This document shows positions 54,538 through 64,000 of a DNA stretch of 64,000 bases, one piece after another. The position numbers and the translations under genes were made by a program. Position 1 is the stretch's first letter; every line of letters starts with the position of its first letter. The notes beneath the pieces were generated by a model that searched no databases, was not told where the DNA came from, and worked only from the letters and a program-made list of their open reading frames with translations. The DNA is from Gammaproteobacteria bacterium (lineage in GTDB: Bacteria > Pseudomonadota > Gammaproteobacteria > Pseudomonadales > Azotimanducaceae), in contig JAJFJZ010000009.1 of NCBI GenBank assembly GCA_021773565.1, positions 279,346 to 343,345 on the forward strand, written 5' to 3'.

Positions 54538-55080
54538 ATTAAGAGAGCAGTACCGAAGGCGCGAACCCACCGTTCATTAATGAATGATGAGATTGAAGTG
54601 GCACAAGTCCGGTTAATTGGGGCAGACGGTGAGCAAGCTGGCATCGTAGGCACAGACGCGGCATTGGCACAGGCAAGTGGCCTGGGATTGGATTTGGTGC
54701 TGATTGCACCGGATGCGGCTCCACCCGTTTGCAAAATCATGGACTATGGAAAGCATTTGTTTGAGCAGAAGAAAGTAAAAGCTGCACAAAGAAAGAAGCA
54801 AAAACAGGTCCAGGTTAAGGAAATGAAGTTCCGCCCGGGTACAGAGGAAGGCGATTACCAGGTAAAACTACGCAACCTGACTCGATTTCTCACTGAAGGA
54901 GATAAAGCCAAAGTATCACTGCGATTTAGAGGTCGTGAAATGGTACATCCGGAAATAGGTATGAAACTTATGACCCGGATTGCCGAAGACCTTGAACCGT
55001 ATGGCGCCGTAGAGAGCGAACCAAAGTTCGAAGGGCGACAGGTGATCATGATTATAGCTCCCAAGCGCAAATCCAAATAG
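54538..55080 (+). CDS. infC: Translation initiation factor IF-3, AUU start
   Basis: The frame is usually opened at ATG 54580, but it continues upstream without stop to ATT 54538. That gives [20 protein letters not shown], the true IF-3 N-terminus, 180 residues in all, with GGAG 9 bases upstream. A rare AUU initiator is the known basis of infC autoregulation in E. coli: IF-3 rejects its own start codon. The N-domain ([14 protein letters not shown]) and C-domain ([26 protein letters not shown]) are complete. rpmI and rplT follow. Confidence 0.95.
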   Translation: MKRAVPKARTHRSLMNDEIEVAQVRLIGADGEQAGIVGTDAALAQASGLGLDLVLIAPDAAPPVCKIMDYGKHLFEQKKVKAAQRKKQKQVQVKEMKFRPGTEEGDYQVKLRNLTRFLTEGDKAKVSLRFRGREMVHPEIGMKLMTRIAEDLEPYGAVESEPKFEGRQVIMIIAPKRKSK

Positions 55081-55146
55081 AAGTTTAAATAGCAGTTTAA
55101 TCAGAATAATTGCCCCCGAAACGGGATGAATGCGGAGTACGACCCA

Positions 55147-55353
55147 ATGCCCAAGATGAAGACAAAAAGTGGTGCAGCCAAGCGGTTCAGACGAACAGCT
55201 AATGGCTTTAAGCATCGACAAGCGTTCAGGAATCACATCCTGACCAAGAAAACCAACAAACAAAAACGTCAACTGAGAGGCTTGGAAGACGTTGCCAAGG
55301 CAGATGTAAAAGCGGTTATGCGCATGTTGCCTGGCAAAACCAAAGCACGCTAA
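55147..55353 (+). CDS. rpmI: 50S ribosomal protein L35
   Basis: [20 protein letters not shown] and the C-terminal [14 protein letters not shown] identify L35. ATG 55147 is used, with GGAG nine bases upstream, rather than the in-frame ATG 55126. It is the second gene of the infC operon. Confidence 0.97.
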   Translation: MPKMKTKSGAAKRFRRTANGFKHRQAFRNHILTKKTNKQKRQLRGLEDVAKADVKAVMRMLPGKTKAR

Positions 55354-55365
55354 CAGGAGACCGAT

Positions 55366-55725
55366 ATGCCACGCATCAAACGTAGCGTTGCCGGCCGGGC
55401 GCGCAGAAAAAAAATACTAGACGAAGCCAAGGGTTATTACGGTGCGCGTAGTCGTACCTTTAAAGTAGCCAAGCAGGCTGTAATTAAGGCAGGCCAGTAT
55501 GCCTACCGGGACCGGCGTCAGAAGAAGCGTCAGTTCAGGGCTCTGTGGATTGTAAGAATCAATGCAGAAGCCAGGGTACATGATTTGTCCTATTCAAGGT
55601 TTATCGCCGGCCTCAAAAAGGCAGCGATAGAGATAGATCGTCGTGTACTGGCTAATCTGGCGGTACATGAAAAGGAAGCTTTCGGTGTTTTGGCCCAACA
55701 GGCCAAACAAGCGCTGGCTGCCTGA
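55366..55725 (+). CDS. rplT: 50S ribosomal protein L20
   Basis: [49 protein letters not shown] and [22 protein letters not shown] are standard L20 sequence; length 119 is typical. In E. coli L20 also represses rpmI-rplT translation. Confidence 0.98.
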   Translation: MPRIKRSVAGRARRKKILDEAKGYYGARSRTFKVAKQAVIKAGQYAYRDRRQKKRQFRALWIVRINAEARVHDLSYSRFIAGLKKAAIEIDRRVLANLAVHEKEAFGVLAQQAKQALAA

Positions 55726-55846
55726 TTTGCACCGGCGGCTCGATTAGCGCCGGCGGCTTGACTAGGATGGCGATGCCTTCGGGCTCGCACATAAATATTG
55801 CTGTCTTTTGGGGCCCCTTATGGACCTTCCCAAAACGTATGGCTAC

Positions 55847-55874
55847 AAAAAGGGGAGGAGACTCCCCTTTTTTT
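55847..55874 (+). terminator. Rho-independent terminator/attenuator upstream of pheS
   Basis: AAAAAGGGGAG pairs with CTCCCCTTTTT through a GAGA loop, with seven T residues. It lies between rplT and pheS (ATG 55889). In E. coli pheST is controlled by a similar attenuator. A 20-codon frame (55820-55882) ends in Phe-Phe-Tyr inside the stem but is not clearly a leader peptide. Confidence 0.85.
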
Positions 55875-55882
55875 ATGGATAA

Positions 55883-56905
<1,023 letters not shown>

Positions 56906-56939
56906 TTGTTTTGCGCGCAAAATTACAGAGGGTGTGTGA

Positions 56940-59345
56940 ATGAAATTTAGTGAGGCATGGTTGCGGGAGTTTGTGAACCCCGATGTGGACACTGCTACCC
57001 TGGCTGAACAACTAACCATGGCCGGTCTTGAAGTAGAGTCGATTGAACCGGTTGCCGGTGCCTTTTCGGGGGTTGTCGTTGCCCGGGTTATATCTGTATC
57101 CCCCCACCCCAATGCGGAAAAACTGTCTGTGTGTCAGGTATTTGATGGCGAGCAGACGATGCAGGTTGTGTGTGGAGCACCCAATGTGCGTGACGGGCTG
57201 ATTACCGCTTTTGCACGCGTGGGTGCGGTATTGCCTGGTGAGTTCAAAATTAAAAAGGCCAAACTGCGTGGTGAAGAATCCAATGGCATGTTGTGTAGTG
57301 AAGATGAACTGGCTGTGGGCGAAGACACCTCAGGCATAATCGAGCTGGACGCAGAGCTAAGCATTGGCGCGGACTTGCGCGCTGAGCTGCAGCTGGACGA
57401 TGTGAGCATCGATTGTGACCTTACGCCTAACCGTGGTGATTGTTTTAGCTTAACGGGCATCGCTCGGGAAACCGGGGTGTTAAATAACCTGAGTGTTCAA
57501 CTGCCTGAATGTGTGGCTGTACCAGCCCTTGTTGATGATGTTTTTCCGGTGCGAGTAGAAGACTTTAGCGGATGTCCACGCTACCTGGGTCGTGTTATCC
57601 GAAACATTGACGCTGGAAAACGCGCGCCATTGTGGATGCGGGAAAAACTGCGCCGCTGTGGCCTGCGCTCAATTGATCCAGTAGTAGATATTACCAACTA
57701 TGTAATGCTGGAGCTGGGCCAGCCGATGCATGCCTTTGATCTGGCGCAATTGCACGATGAAATTATTGTTCGCAAAGCCCGCGGGGATGAGCGCCTGACC
57801 ATGCTTGATGGTTCTGATCTGGCGCTTGATAGCAATACCTTGCTGATAGCTGATGCTAAAGGTCCCGTTGCAATTGCCGGGGTCATGGGCGGAGAGCACA
57901 GTGGTATTAATAGTAAAACTACCGATGTTTTTCTGGAATGCGCCTTTTTTGCCACACTGCCGATCGCCGGAACGGCGCGTAGTTATGGATTGCATACGGA
58001 TGCAAGTCTGCGCTACGAGCGTGGTGTGGATCACCAGCTGCAACGCAAGGCAGTGGAGCGCGCTACCGCACTGTTAATCGAGATAGTGGGCGGGGCGCCC
58101 GGGCCAATTGTAGATACCTATGATGCCGACAGCCTTCCTCAGCCTGTTGTCTGCAGATTGCGATTTAATCGCCTGACGCGCCTGGTAGGCATGGAAATAC
58201 CTGAAAGTGATGTGCTTACGATTCTTGAGCGCCTGGGTCTGGTGGTAACAGACAAGCAAGCTAATGATGTGGATGGCGTAATATGGACGGTCGATGTACC
58301 CAGCCATCGTTTTGATATTGCGCTTGAAGAAGACCTGGTAGAAGAAATTTGCCGGATTTACGGCTATAACAATATTCCCAATACAGCGCCCGTGACACAT
58401 CTGCAACTAAGCCAGGTGGTGCTTGAAGCTACCCCCAGTCAGCGCATAAAACACCTGCTGGCTGACTTGGGATATCAGGAAGTCATTACCTACAGTTTTG
58501 TCGAGCCGGTAATGATGGACCTGCTGAGCCCGGAAAATACCACCGAGAGTATTCAACTGACCAACCCCATGTCGGTTGATCAATCCGTTATGCGCGTCAA
58601 CCTTTTGCCTGGACTCATCAAATGCCAGCTTGATAATGCCAATCGACAGCAAAGCCGCATAAGAGTGTTTGAAATCGGGCTTTGTTTTATTTCAGGCGCA
58701 AGCAGTGCCATAACAGATCTTGACCAGCGCTTGACACTGGGTGGCCTGTTGTGGGGTGAACGAAACGAGGAGAGCTGGCACGCAAAGGCTGAATTAAGTG
58801 ATTATTATGACCTGAAAGGCGATGTTGAGCAGGTATTGGAGCTCACGGGTCATTCCGGCGTGGAATTTCGGGTAACAAAGGATGCCGTGTTACATCCCGG
58901 ACAGTCTGCCGATATATATGAGAATGGTAAAAAACTTGGGCGTATGGGGCGTTTGCACCCAGAAATAGAGCAGCGTCTGGAAATACGCTCGGCCGTGTAC
59001 GTTTTTGAGCTGTATGTGGACCCACTGTTAGTACACGCACACGTCACACACGGTGAAATATCACGCTACCCCAGTGTCCGCCGGGACCTTTCCCTGCTGG
59101 TGGGGCGTGAAGTAGCCCTTGCGAAGCTCGAATCCATTGTGAGGAGGCACGCTGGAGCATTTTTGACTAACTTTAGAGTCTTTGACGTATATCACGGGGA
59201 AGGTATTGATTCTACTGCAAAAAGTGTTGCTGTGGGCTTGACCTTCCAACATCCATCACGCACTCTTACAGAGTTGGAAATAAACGACTGTGTGGACACC
59301 GCAGTTCAGGCCCTTGAGGCGGATATTGGCGCCAGGTTGAGATAG
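56940..59345 (+). CDS. pheT: Phenylalanine-tRNA ligase beta subunit
   Basis: The 801-residue subunit has an N-terminal tRNA-binding OB fold ([32 protein letters not shown]), B3/B4 editing domain, B5 (LLRRLP-like [45 protein letters not shown]) and a C-terminal FDX-ACB domain ([16 protein letters not shown] to [12 protein letters not shown]). It forms the heterotetramer with PheS. Confidence 0.98.
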   Translation: MKFSEAWLREFVNPDVDTATLAEQLTMAGLEVESIEPVAGAFSGVVVARVISVSPHPNAEKLSVCQVFDGEQTMQVVCGAPNVRDGLITAFARVGAVLPGEFKIKKAKLRGEESNGMLCSEDELAVGEDTSGIIELDAELSIGADLRAELQLDDVSIDCDLTPNRGDCFSLTGIARETGVLNNLSVQLPECVAVPALVDDVFPVRVEDFSGCPRYLGRVIRNIDAGKRAPLWMREKLRRCGLRSIDPVVDITNYVMLELGQPMHAFDLAQLHDEIIVRKARGDERLTMLDGSDLALDSNTLLIADAKGPVAIAGVMGGEHSGINSKTTDVFLECAFFATLPIAGTARSYGLHTDASLRYERGVDHQLQRKAVERATALLIEIVGGAPGPIVDTYDADSLPQPVVCRLRFNRLTRLVGMEIPESDVLTILERLGLVVTDKQANDVDGVIWTVDVPSHRFDIALEEDLVEEICRIYGYNNIPNTAPVTHLQLSQVVLEATPSQRIKHLLADLGYQEVITYSFVEPVMMDLLSPENTTESIQLTNPMSVDQSVMRVNLLPGLIKCQLDNANRQQSRIRVFEIGLCFISGASSAITDLDQRLTLGGLLWGERNEESWHAKAELSDYYDLKGDVEQVLELTGHSGVEFRVTKDAVLHPGQSADIYENGKKLGRMGRLHPEIEQRLEIRSAVYVFELYVDPLLVHAHVTHGEISRYPSVRRDLSLLVGREVALAKLESIVRRHAGAFLTNFRVFDVYHGEGIDSTAKSVAVGLTFQHPSRTLTELEINDCVDTAVQALEADIGARLR

Positions 59346-59407
59346 TAGAATATAACTACTACGTAACCCAAAGGGTTGGAATAGACAGCTGGGAGGCTTC
59401 TTTACCA

Positions 59408-59710
59408 ATGGGTGCACTTACCAAAGCAGATATGGCCGACCGGCTCTTTGAAGAGCTGGGCCTGAATAAACGTGAAGCGAAAGAAATCGTGGAAATGTTT
59501 TTTGAGGAAATGCGCGGCTCTCTGGATAAAAACAGGCAGGTAAAACTTTCCGGATTCGGAAATTTCGACTTGCGTGACAAGAGTGAGCGCCCCGGTAGAA
59601 ACCCTAAAACGGGTGAAGAAATTCCCATTACTGCCCGCCGTGTTGTTACCTTTCGACCAGGTCAAAAACTAAAAGCAAGGGTAGAAGCATATGCTGGAAC
59701 CGAGTCATAA
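59408..59710 (+). CDS. ihfA: Integration host factor alpha subunit
   Basis: The 100-residue protein has [34 protein letters not shown] and the DNA-binding arm region [48 protein letters not shown], diagnostic of IHF alpha. It overlaps the MerR-type gene, as in other gammaproteobacteria. Confidence 0.97.
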   Translation: MGALTKADMADRLFEELGLNKREAKEIVEMFFEEMRGSLDKNRQVKLSGFGNFDLRDKSERPGRNPKTGEEIPITARRVVTFRPGQKLKARVEAYAGTES

Positions 59711-60047
59711 CGCCGAGCTGCCGCCGATACCGGGCAAACGATACTTTACCATCGGTGAAGTAAGTGGCTTATGTGACGTAAAACCACATGTGTTGCGGTA
59801 CTGGGAACAGGAATTTCCTCAACTCAGCCCCGTTAAACGCCGTGGCAACCGCCGCTACTACCAGCGTCAGGACGTACTCACCATCCGCCAGATCCGCGCA
59901 CTGTTGTATGACCAGGGATTTACCATTGGGGGTGCAAGACAGCGCCTGAATGGTACAGAAGCCAAAGAAGACGTAACCCAGTATAAATTGCTGATCCGTC
60001 AAATCATTACCGAGCTTGAGGATGTGCTTAAAGGGCTTAAGTCCTAA
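59691..60047 (+). CDS. MerR-family transcriptional regulator
   Basis: The 118-residue protein has the MerR helix-turn-helix [45 protein letters not shown] and a short C-terminal coiled region without a ligand domain. The start overlaps ihfA by 20 bases. This small MerR member regularly follows ihfA in Pseudomonas-type genomes; its targets are unknown. Confidence 0.9.
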   Translation: MLEPSHNAELPPIPGKRYFTIGEVSGLCDVKPHVLRYWEQEFPQLSPVKRRGNRRYYQRQDVLTIRQIRALLYDQGFTIGGARQRLNGTEAKEDVTQYKLLIRQIITELEDVLKGLKS

Positions 60048-60056
60048 AAGACTTAG

Positions 60057-60890
60057 CTAGTCGTAATAGGCCGGTGCCAGCTTAAGCGTCTTAAACAAAG
60101 CCATATCGTGTTCAATCCAGAACTTTGCCTTGCGCTCTTTAACCAGGGCTTCAACCTTGTCCATAGCCTTTAAGGTCATTCTGGCATCGTGGTTGAAGGA
60201 AGGTACTCTGCGGTCAGTTCGGCTTAAGCGAAAGTGATAAAGATCTCCTGATAAAATTAGCGGTCCATAATTAGGCAAGTTCAGATAAAGCACCTGATGT
60301 CCTGGTGTGTGCCCGTAGGCTGAGATTATTTCTACGCTACCGTCACCAAATACATCAAAGTCCCCTTCAATTATGGTTGCGTCCAGATCTTTCAAGCCAG
60401 CGTATAGTTCAGGGCTAAAATAGGGATTGGTAACTTTCTCGGCAAATGCAGACTCGTATTCCGCTTTTTGAATTATCAGTTCTGCATCCGTAATCTCGTT
60501 TGCGATGCCTACATGGTCATAGTGAAAATGTGAAAAGGCAACGAAATCAAAAGAGCCCATGTCAAGGTTAAGGGTCTTGATCTGTTCTGCAAAGGTTCGG
60601 TCCAGCCGACCACCTTCTTCGTCATAACCCTCGGTTTTCGCGGTGCTGGAAGGCATTCCACCATCCCAGAGCAGTAGGCCCTTTTCGTGCTCTATTATGT
60701 AGCAGGGTACGACCAGCTCACGCACTTTGGTTTCGTCGTCCTGTATGCCAAAGTCCACGACTGTAGGCAGTCGAATGCTGCCACAATCGAACACATAGAG
60801 CTTTAGTGCGGAATCTTCTGCCAGCGCCGTAGCTGATAAAAGCGGGAATAAAAGTGTGAAGAGCAGGGTTGTAATTGCTTGGCGGAACAT
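60057..60890 (-). CDS. Exported metallo-beta-lactamase-fold hydrolase (AHL lactonase-like)
   Basis: A signal peptide (about residues 1-24) precedes an MBL-fold enzyme with SHFHYDHVG (about residue 120; HxHxDH), GHTPGHQVL, GDLYHF and HDM. The ordering resembles the N-acyl homoserine lactonase family, suggesting periplasmic lactone hydrolysis; other esters are possible. Confidence 0.85.
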   Translation of the reverse strand: MFRQAITTLLFTLLFPLLSATALAEDSALKLYVFDCGSIRLPTVVDFGIQDDETKVRELVVPCYIIEHEKGLLLWDGGMPSSTAKTEGYDEEGGRLDRTFAEQIKTLNLDMGSFDFVAFSHFHYDHVGIANEITDAELIIQKAEYESAFAEKVTNPYFSPELYAGLKDLDATIIEGDFDVFGDGSVEIISAYGHTPGHQVLYLNLPNYGPLILSGDLYHFRLSRTDRRVPSFNHDARMTLKAMDKVEALVKERKAKFWIEHDMALFKTLKLAPAYYD

Positions 60891-60970
60891 GTGCGTTCTC
60901 CGGGTAAGGGCTTGCTACAGTGTACTCATCCCACCGACAATATACAGACTTGGGATAGTAGAGATTAAGC

Positions 60971-61483
60971 TTGGAAAAAATACTGGTTAGCGCCTGCCTG
61001 TTGGGCGAAAAAGTTCGTTACGATGGCAGGGGAAAACTGTTGCGCCAAACCCTGTGGCAGCAATGGCGGGATGAAGGAAGGTTAGTGCCTGTCTGTCCTG
61101 AAGTCAGTGGCGGATTGCCCGTTCCCAGAGCTGCTGCAGAAATTCAGGCTGTTGGGATTGAGAACACCCGCAATCAAGGTTCCGGATTTGCTGTGTTAAG
61201 TGGAGATGCGAAAATACGCACGGAAGACGGCCGTGACCTCACCGCACAGTTTTTACGCGGCGCAGAAACAGCTTTGACGCTCGCCAAATCTCACAAAGTG
61301 CGGCTGGCCATACTGACCGAAGGCAGCCCTTCCTGTGGCAGCCAGCATGTCCACGACGGTAGTTTTTCAGAAGGGATGCTGGAAGGGGAAGGAATGACCA
61401 CTGCTCTGCTGCGGGCAAACGGGATTAAGGTATTTAGTCATAGGCAATTGGATCAGGCCGCGGAATATCTGGAATCCTTGTGA
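60971..61483 (+). CDS. DUF523 family protein (single domain)
   Basis: The 170-residue protein has SACLLGEKVRYDGRGKLL, LVPVCPEVSGGLPVPRAAAEI and TEGSPSCGSQHVHDGSF, all DUF523 hallmarks. It begins at TTG 60971 with a weak ribosome site, so the start is tentative. It is a second DUF523 protein besides the fusion at 11338. Function unknown. Confidence 0.83.
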   Translation: MEKILVSACLLGEKVRYDGRGKLLRQTLWQQWRDEGRLVPVCPEVSGGLPVPRAAAEIQAVGIENTRNQGSGFAVLSGDAKIRTEDGRDLTAQFLRGAETALTLAKSHKVRLAILTEGSPSCGSQHVHDGSFSEGMLEGEGMTTALLRANGIKVFSHRQLDQAAEYLESL

Positions 61484-61575
61484 TCTCACCGTGAAGAGAT
61501 GATGTGGGAGTTGGTGAGTGCTGCACATTGAGGTATTATGCGCGGCCCTCGCAGATTTTGTGGCGAGGATCTTTT

Positions 61576-61652
61576 CGGGGCGTAGCGCAGTCTGGTAGCG
61601 CACCACACTGGGGGTGTGGTGGTCGCAAGTTCAAATCTTGCCGTCCCGACCA
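61576..61652 (+). tRNA. tRNA-Pro(GGG)
   Basis: The cloverleaf has acceptor CGGGGCG pairing with CGTCCCG, D-arm AGCGCAGTCTGGTAGCGC, anticodon loop CTGGGGGTG (GGG), T-arm TTCAAATC and encoded CCA. It follows ihfA/merR as in Pseudomonas, and marks the junction with the integrated element. Confidence 0.95.
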
Positions 61653-61772
61653 ATTAAACGTTTAAAAACAAAGTATTACAGTTATATTTCGTTACGCATC
61701 TCTGCATACAAAAATATAACCGTCAAAAAACCGACAATATACAGTAGTTTGCATACCTTCAATTCAGCCTTT

Positions 61773-63014
61773 TCAGATCTGTGAAGGCTTGCGTTTCTTT
61801 CGTAGTGAGAGGTCACACTTGACTGGAACATATCGTACTTCGCCGCCAGCTAAATAAAGATCAGTCATCTGCGTGCTGTGGTGCCCCATACGCCTTTGAG
61901 TTTTAGATTTATCTTCCGTCTGTTCGTACAATCTGGCGGATAAAGACCTGATCTCTCGAAACGGAGGGCACACTCCCGAAGACAAGCCTGTGATATTTCG
62001 CGCAAGTGTAGAAAACTGTCGGGTGAGCCATTCGGGTTTAAAGGGAAACAATGTGTCTCCTTTTACACTAAGGAGCAAGGGAGCAATGTATCTAGCCCAA
62101 TCCACTTCAGGAATAAAACACTCAGTCGGCATAGGGTCTGGATTTTCAACTGTCTTTTGCGGAATATATTGGATGGAAGCGCTGGTAACAATTTGCCCGT
62201 TTACGTCTTTAACCGCTTTAAAACACTGATTGCGCTGTAGCGCAGAAATATCACCACGGCGCATGGAAGTGATAAGAGCTATGCCCATCGCCTTTTGCAA
62301 CATTTCGGGTGCATGCTCATACACTTTCCAGAACTGTTCCTCAGATAGCCGCTCACTTTTCTTCTTCGGTTTTACAGGCAGCAGGATTAATTCTGCAGGA
62401 TTCTGGTGTTTTGTTTTATCCGGAATCATATCTCGCGATCGTGCAAACTCAAACATCTGCCTCAGCAGAATACGATGCTTGCGCACAGAGTCATAAGGCA
62501 ATCCGTCCAGATGCTCGTTCAGGTCTTCTATAGTTAAAAGTGGTGGCGATTTTTTAAACCAGCGCTTGTATTGGGTAAATTTGATATCGTTTTCTTTGCG
62601 AGTATTGTCCGAGTTAGTGCGCTCGTTTTTGTAAACCTGGAACAGCGAAAGCAATTGCCGCATCGATTCGGAGCCATTACGCAAAAATCGAAGCCTGGAT
62701 TTGTCATTACCCCATATTCGCTCATTAAGCGCATTACCAGAAACAATGGCTGCGGGCTTATCTGTTCCCAAGCTAGAGCGTTTTCCCGTAATAGGGTGTT
62801 GATAACAGTAGTACTTATTTCCGTACCCGTCTGGTATCAAGTATACGAATTGGGGTAATTTGCGATGCTGACGTTTCCTGGACCGTCCCACAGATCCTTC
62901 CTCCGATTTTCCACACTCGGAATAAAACACGGATTTAGTCGGTTTGTCCACCTCATGCAATCCCCAGGATTTCATCTGCACGCATATCTCCAGTTGATCT
63001 TTGGTTCTGATCAT
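61773..63014 (-). CDS. int: Phage-type tyrosine integrase
   Basis: The protein has an arm-binding N-domain (LPQFVYLIPDGYGNKYYCYQHP), a core-binding domain, and a catalytic domain with Arg in LITSMRRGDIS, Arg in PPFREIRSLSARLYEQ, and the C-terminal GHHSTQMTDLYLAG (His and Tyr). Usual phage integrases read HEIRS where this one has REIRS, so the first His of HxxR is Arg. ATG 63014 follows GAAGG; the frame extends to 63032. It overlaps the HTH gene. Confidence 0.88.
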   Translation of the reverse strand: MIRTKDQLEICVQMKSWGLHEVDKPTKSVFYSECGKSEEGSVGRSRKRQHRKLPQFVYLIPDGYGNKYYCYQHPITGKRSSLGTDKPAAIVSGNALNERIWGNDKSRLRFLRNGSESMRQLLSLFQVYKNERTNSDNTRKENDIKFTQYKRWFKKSPPLLTIEDLNEHLDGLPYDSVRKHRILLRQMFEFARSRDMIPDKTKHQNPAELILLPVKPKKKSERLSEEQFWKVYEHAPEMLQKAMGIALITSMRRGDISALQRNQCFKAVKDVNGQIVTSASIQYIPQKTVENPDPMPTECFIPEVDWARYIAPLLLSVKGDTLFPFKPEWLTRQFSTLARNITGLSSGVCPPFREIRSLSARLYEQTEDKSKTQRRMGHHSTQMTDLYLAGGEVRYVPVKCDLSLRKKRKPSQI

Positions 63015-63168
63015 TACCTTCAACCAAAACATACCACTGCCTACCTTCTTGAACAGCAGACAACTTGCCCGTTATGCATCTCCGCCGTAACGTGTCCAAG
63101 CTTGGAGGTCTGGTGTATTCATCAAAAAGCTTTGCTCGATAATCTGCAATGGGCATCTTCCTAGTCAT
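62953..63168 (-). CDS. Small HTH protein, possible excisionase/regulator
   Basis: From ATG 63168 the 71-residue protein reads RKMPIADYRAKLFDEYTRPPSLDTLRRRCITGKLSAVQEGRQWYVLVEG, like helix-turn-helix 17/excisionase-type proteins that bind next to integrase genes. Another ATG at 63207 would extend it. It overlaps int by 62 bases, suggesting cotranslation. Function inferred from position. Confidence 0.6.
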   Translation of the reverse strand: MTRKMPIADYRAKLFDEYTRPPSLDTLRRRCITGKLSAVQEGRQWYVLVEGNDQNQRSTGDMRADEILGIA

Positions 63169-63231
63169 TGGTTGAACACCCGCCCGCATCAAACGGACAG
63201 CGCCCATATATTAGTAGGGTAATTGGCAAAA

Positions 63232-64000
63232 CTACCGCCCCAGGTACACAGCAGAAATCTGCTCTCTGGAATGGCCCAGCTCCTTGCTGATGATGAGCCG
63301 AGCCTCATGATCTTGTCGTTTGTGTTCAACACTGAGTGCCGCAGCGAGTGGACCGCCTGCTGCCGGTGACAACCAACCGGTCAGCGCATAATAACGTTGT
63401 TGCGCATACGCATGACGCAAGCCATGCATTTTGGATAAACCGGCAATCGTAGTATGGTGCTCATAAATTCTTAACTGTTGGATGTAGCTTCTATGTGCCG
63501 GAATCAGCGATGCTTTTCCAGCCAGTTTGTGCGCCCTATCCAACACCTTACGTTGTGATTGCGTAAGAATGGGAACAACTCGAGCCTTACCGCCCTTGGT
63601 CCAGCTCTCTTTCAATTGCAGGCGATCGCCTTTATCTGCGTAACTCGGGATAAATTTGATAGCTTCTTCTCTACGCAATCCAAACGCTTGTTGCAGTTCC
63701 AGACTCATGCGCACATATTCATCTTTAATGCATGAAAGGTTATCAGCATCCACAGATTTTGCCCGGGAATCATTGCTGACGAATTGCCGATCCGGAATAC
63801 CATAATAGTCGTTGGAGCGTGCAACCACGTTGTGTCGGTCCACTTTAGCCACCCACCAGCGCAGGCAGTTCATTCGATTCTTAATAGTTCCCGGTGCCAG
63901 GCCCTCTACCAGCCAGTAATTAACCAGCGCATCGACATGTTTGGGTTTAATCGATTGCTTGTTCATTCGCCGATAGCCCAGTTCATGTAACTGACTGGCG
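63232..64000 (-). CDS. Tyrosine recombinase (integrase domain-containing protein), N-terminus outside the window
   Basis: The frame is open to the window edge, and the residues before the internal ATG 63966 (ASQLHELGYRR) match the family N-terminal domain, so the gene begins further right. It has an SAM-like core-binding part (IKPKHVDALVNYWLVEGLAPGTIKNRMNCLRWWVAKV) and a catalytic part with FGLRREEAIKF, KMHGLRHAYAQQRY and ELGHSREQISAVYLGR (Arg, His-x-x-Arg, His, Tyr). Such proteins occur on ICEs in addition to the main integrase; their role is uncertain. Confidence 0.85.
   Translation of the reverse strand, partial: ASQLHELGYRRMNKQSIKPKHVDALVNYWLVEGLAPGTIKNRMNCLRWWVAKVDRHNVVARSNDYYGIPDRQFVSNDSRAKSVDADNLSCIKDEYVRMSLELQQAFGLRREEAIKFIPSYADKGDRLQLKESWTKGGKARVVPILTQSQRKVLDRAHKLAGKASLIPAHRSYIQQLRIYEHHTTIAGLSKMHGLRHAYAQQRYYALTGWLSPAAGGPLAAALSVEHKRQDHEARLIISKELGHSREQISAVYLGR

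Larger units (their letters stand above)
61653..64000 (-). mobile_element. Left part of an integrative element at tRNA-Pro(GGG)
   Basis: From the tRNA 3' end rightward the coding is entirely recombination-related on the minus strand: a phage-type integrase (61773-63014), a small HTH protein and a second tyrosine recombinase running off the window. An integrase pointing toward a tRNA 3' end is the usual left junction of such islands. The attL core probably overlaps the tRNA 3' end, but the opposite junction lies outside. Confidence 0.75.

Overview
The window reads as part of the chromosome of a gammaproteobacterium, probably marine or hydrocarbon-associated. The evidence is the infC-rpmI-rplT-pheS-pheT-ihfA-merR block ending at tRNA-Pro(GGG), a HexR-controlled Entner-Doudoroff operon, an ECF sigma/ChrR singlet-oxygen module, a CYP153-like P450, and a wax ester synthase/DGAT. 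This placement is inference from gene order and families; no database was searched.

Layout. 1-5.0 kb: a truncated TauD-like dioxygenase, a MacAB-type efflux ABC operon and a SIMPL-domain protein. 5.0-9.9 kb: hexR divergent from zwf-pgl-edd, with HexR operators between them. 9.9-16.5 kb: a photooxidative-stress locus. An ECF sigma factor and its zinc/cupin anti-sigma ChrR (followed by a DedA protein) are divergent from a five-gene, end-overlapping operon (SOUL protein, membrane protein, DUF1295 protein, DUF523-DUF1722 protein, photolyase). Both directions carry TGATCC-type -35 elements. 16.8-25.1 kb: PhyH dioxygenase, HigBA toxin-antitoxin pair, exported amidohydrolase, a tandem 40-bp repeat, a GNAT-like/PP-loop pair, and a Na+/H+ antiporter with a cyclic-nucleotide domain. 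25.1-30.6 kb: a minus-strand operon (exported GST, LLM oxidoreductase, CYP153-like P450, SDR) divergent from a WS/DGAT, which fits oxidation of alkyl chains and storage as wax esters. 30.7-45.7 kb: mixed accessory genes (GNAT, LemA/DUF2207, CoA transferase, DUF3604 lipoprotein, Crp-family regulator, pentapeptide channel-like protein, hydrolase, phosphatase, enoyl-CoA hydratase).

The spaces between these accessory genes hold several gene stubs: a Rossmann N-terminus, a CinA C-domain, a Tat signal peptide and a SUI1/YciH N-terminus. 45.7-48.1 kb is a decayed island beside tRNA-Asn, with an HNH-like stub, a MazE-type antitoxin/Doc toxin pair, an IS110-family stub, a SnoaL-like stub and the C-terminal third of an integron-type integrase. 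48.3-53.8 kb: uvrB, an M20 peptidase, a fumarylacetoacetase-like hydrolase and kynureninase. 54.2-60.0 kb: the translation/IHF block, where infC starts at the rare AUU codon and pheS is preceded by an attenuator-like terminator. 60.0-61.5 kb: an exported lactonase-like enzyme and a second DUF523 protein. From tRNA-Pro(GGG) at 61.6 kb to the right edge is the end of an integrated element with a phage-type integrase, a small HTH protein and a second tyrosine recombinase that runs off the window.

The most notable targets are the sigma/ChrR light-stress locus, the tRNA-Pro element with its recombinase pair, the exported-GST/LLM/P450/SDR operon, the unexplained dyad pair near 34.95 kb, and the strong minus-strand terminator downstream of uvrB that has no visible upstream gene.
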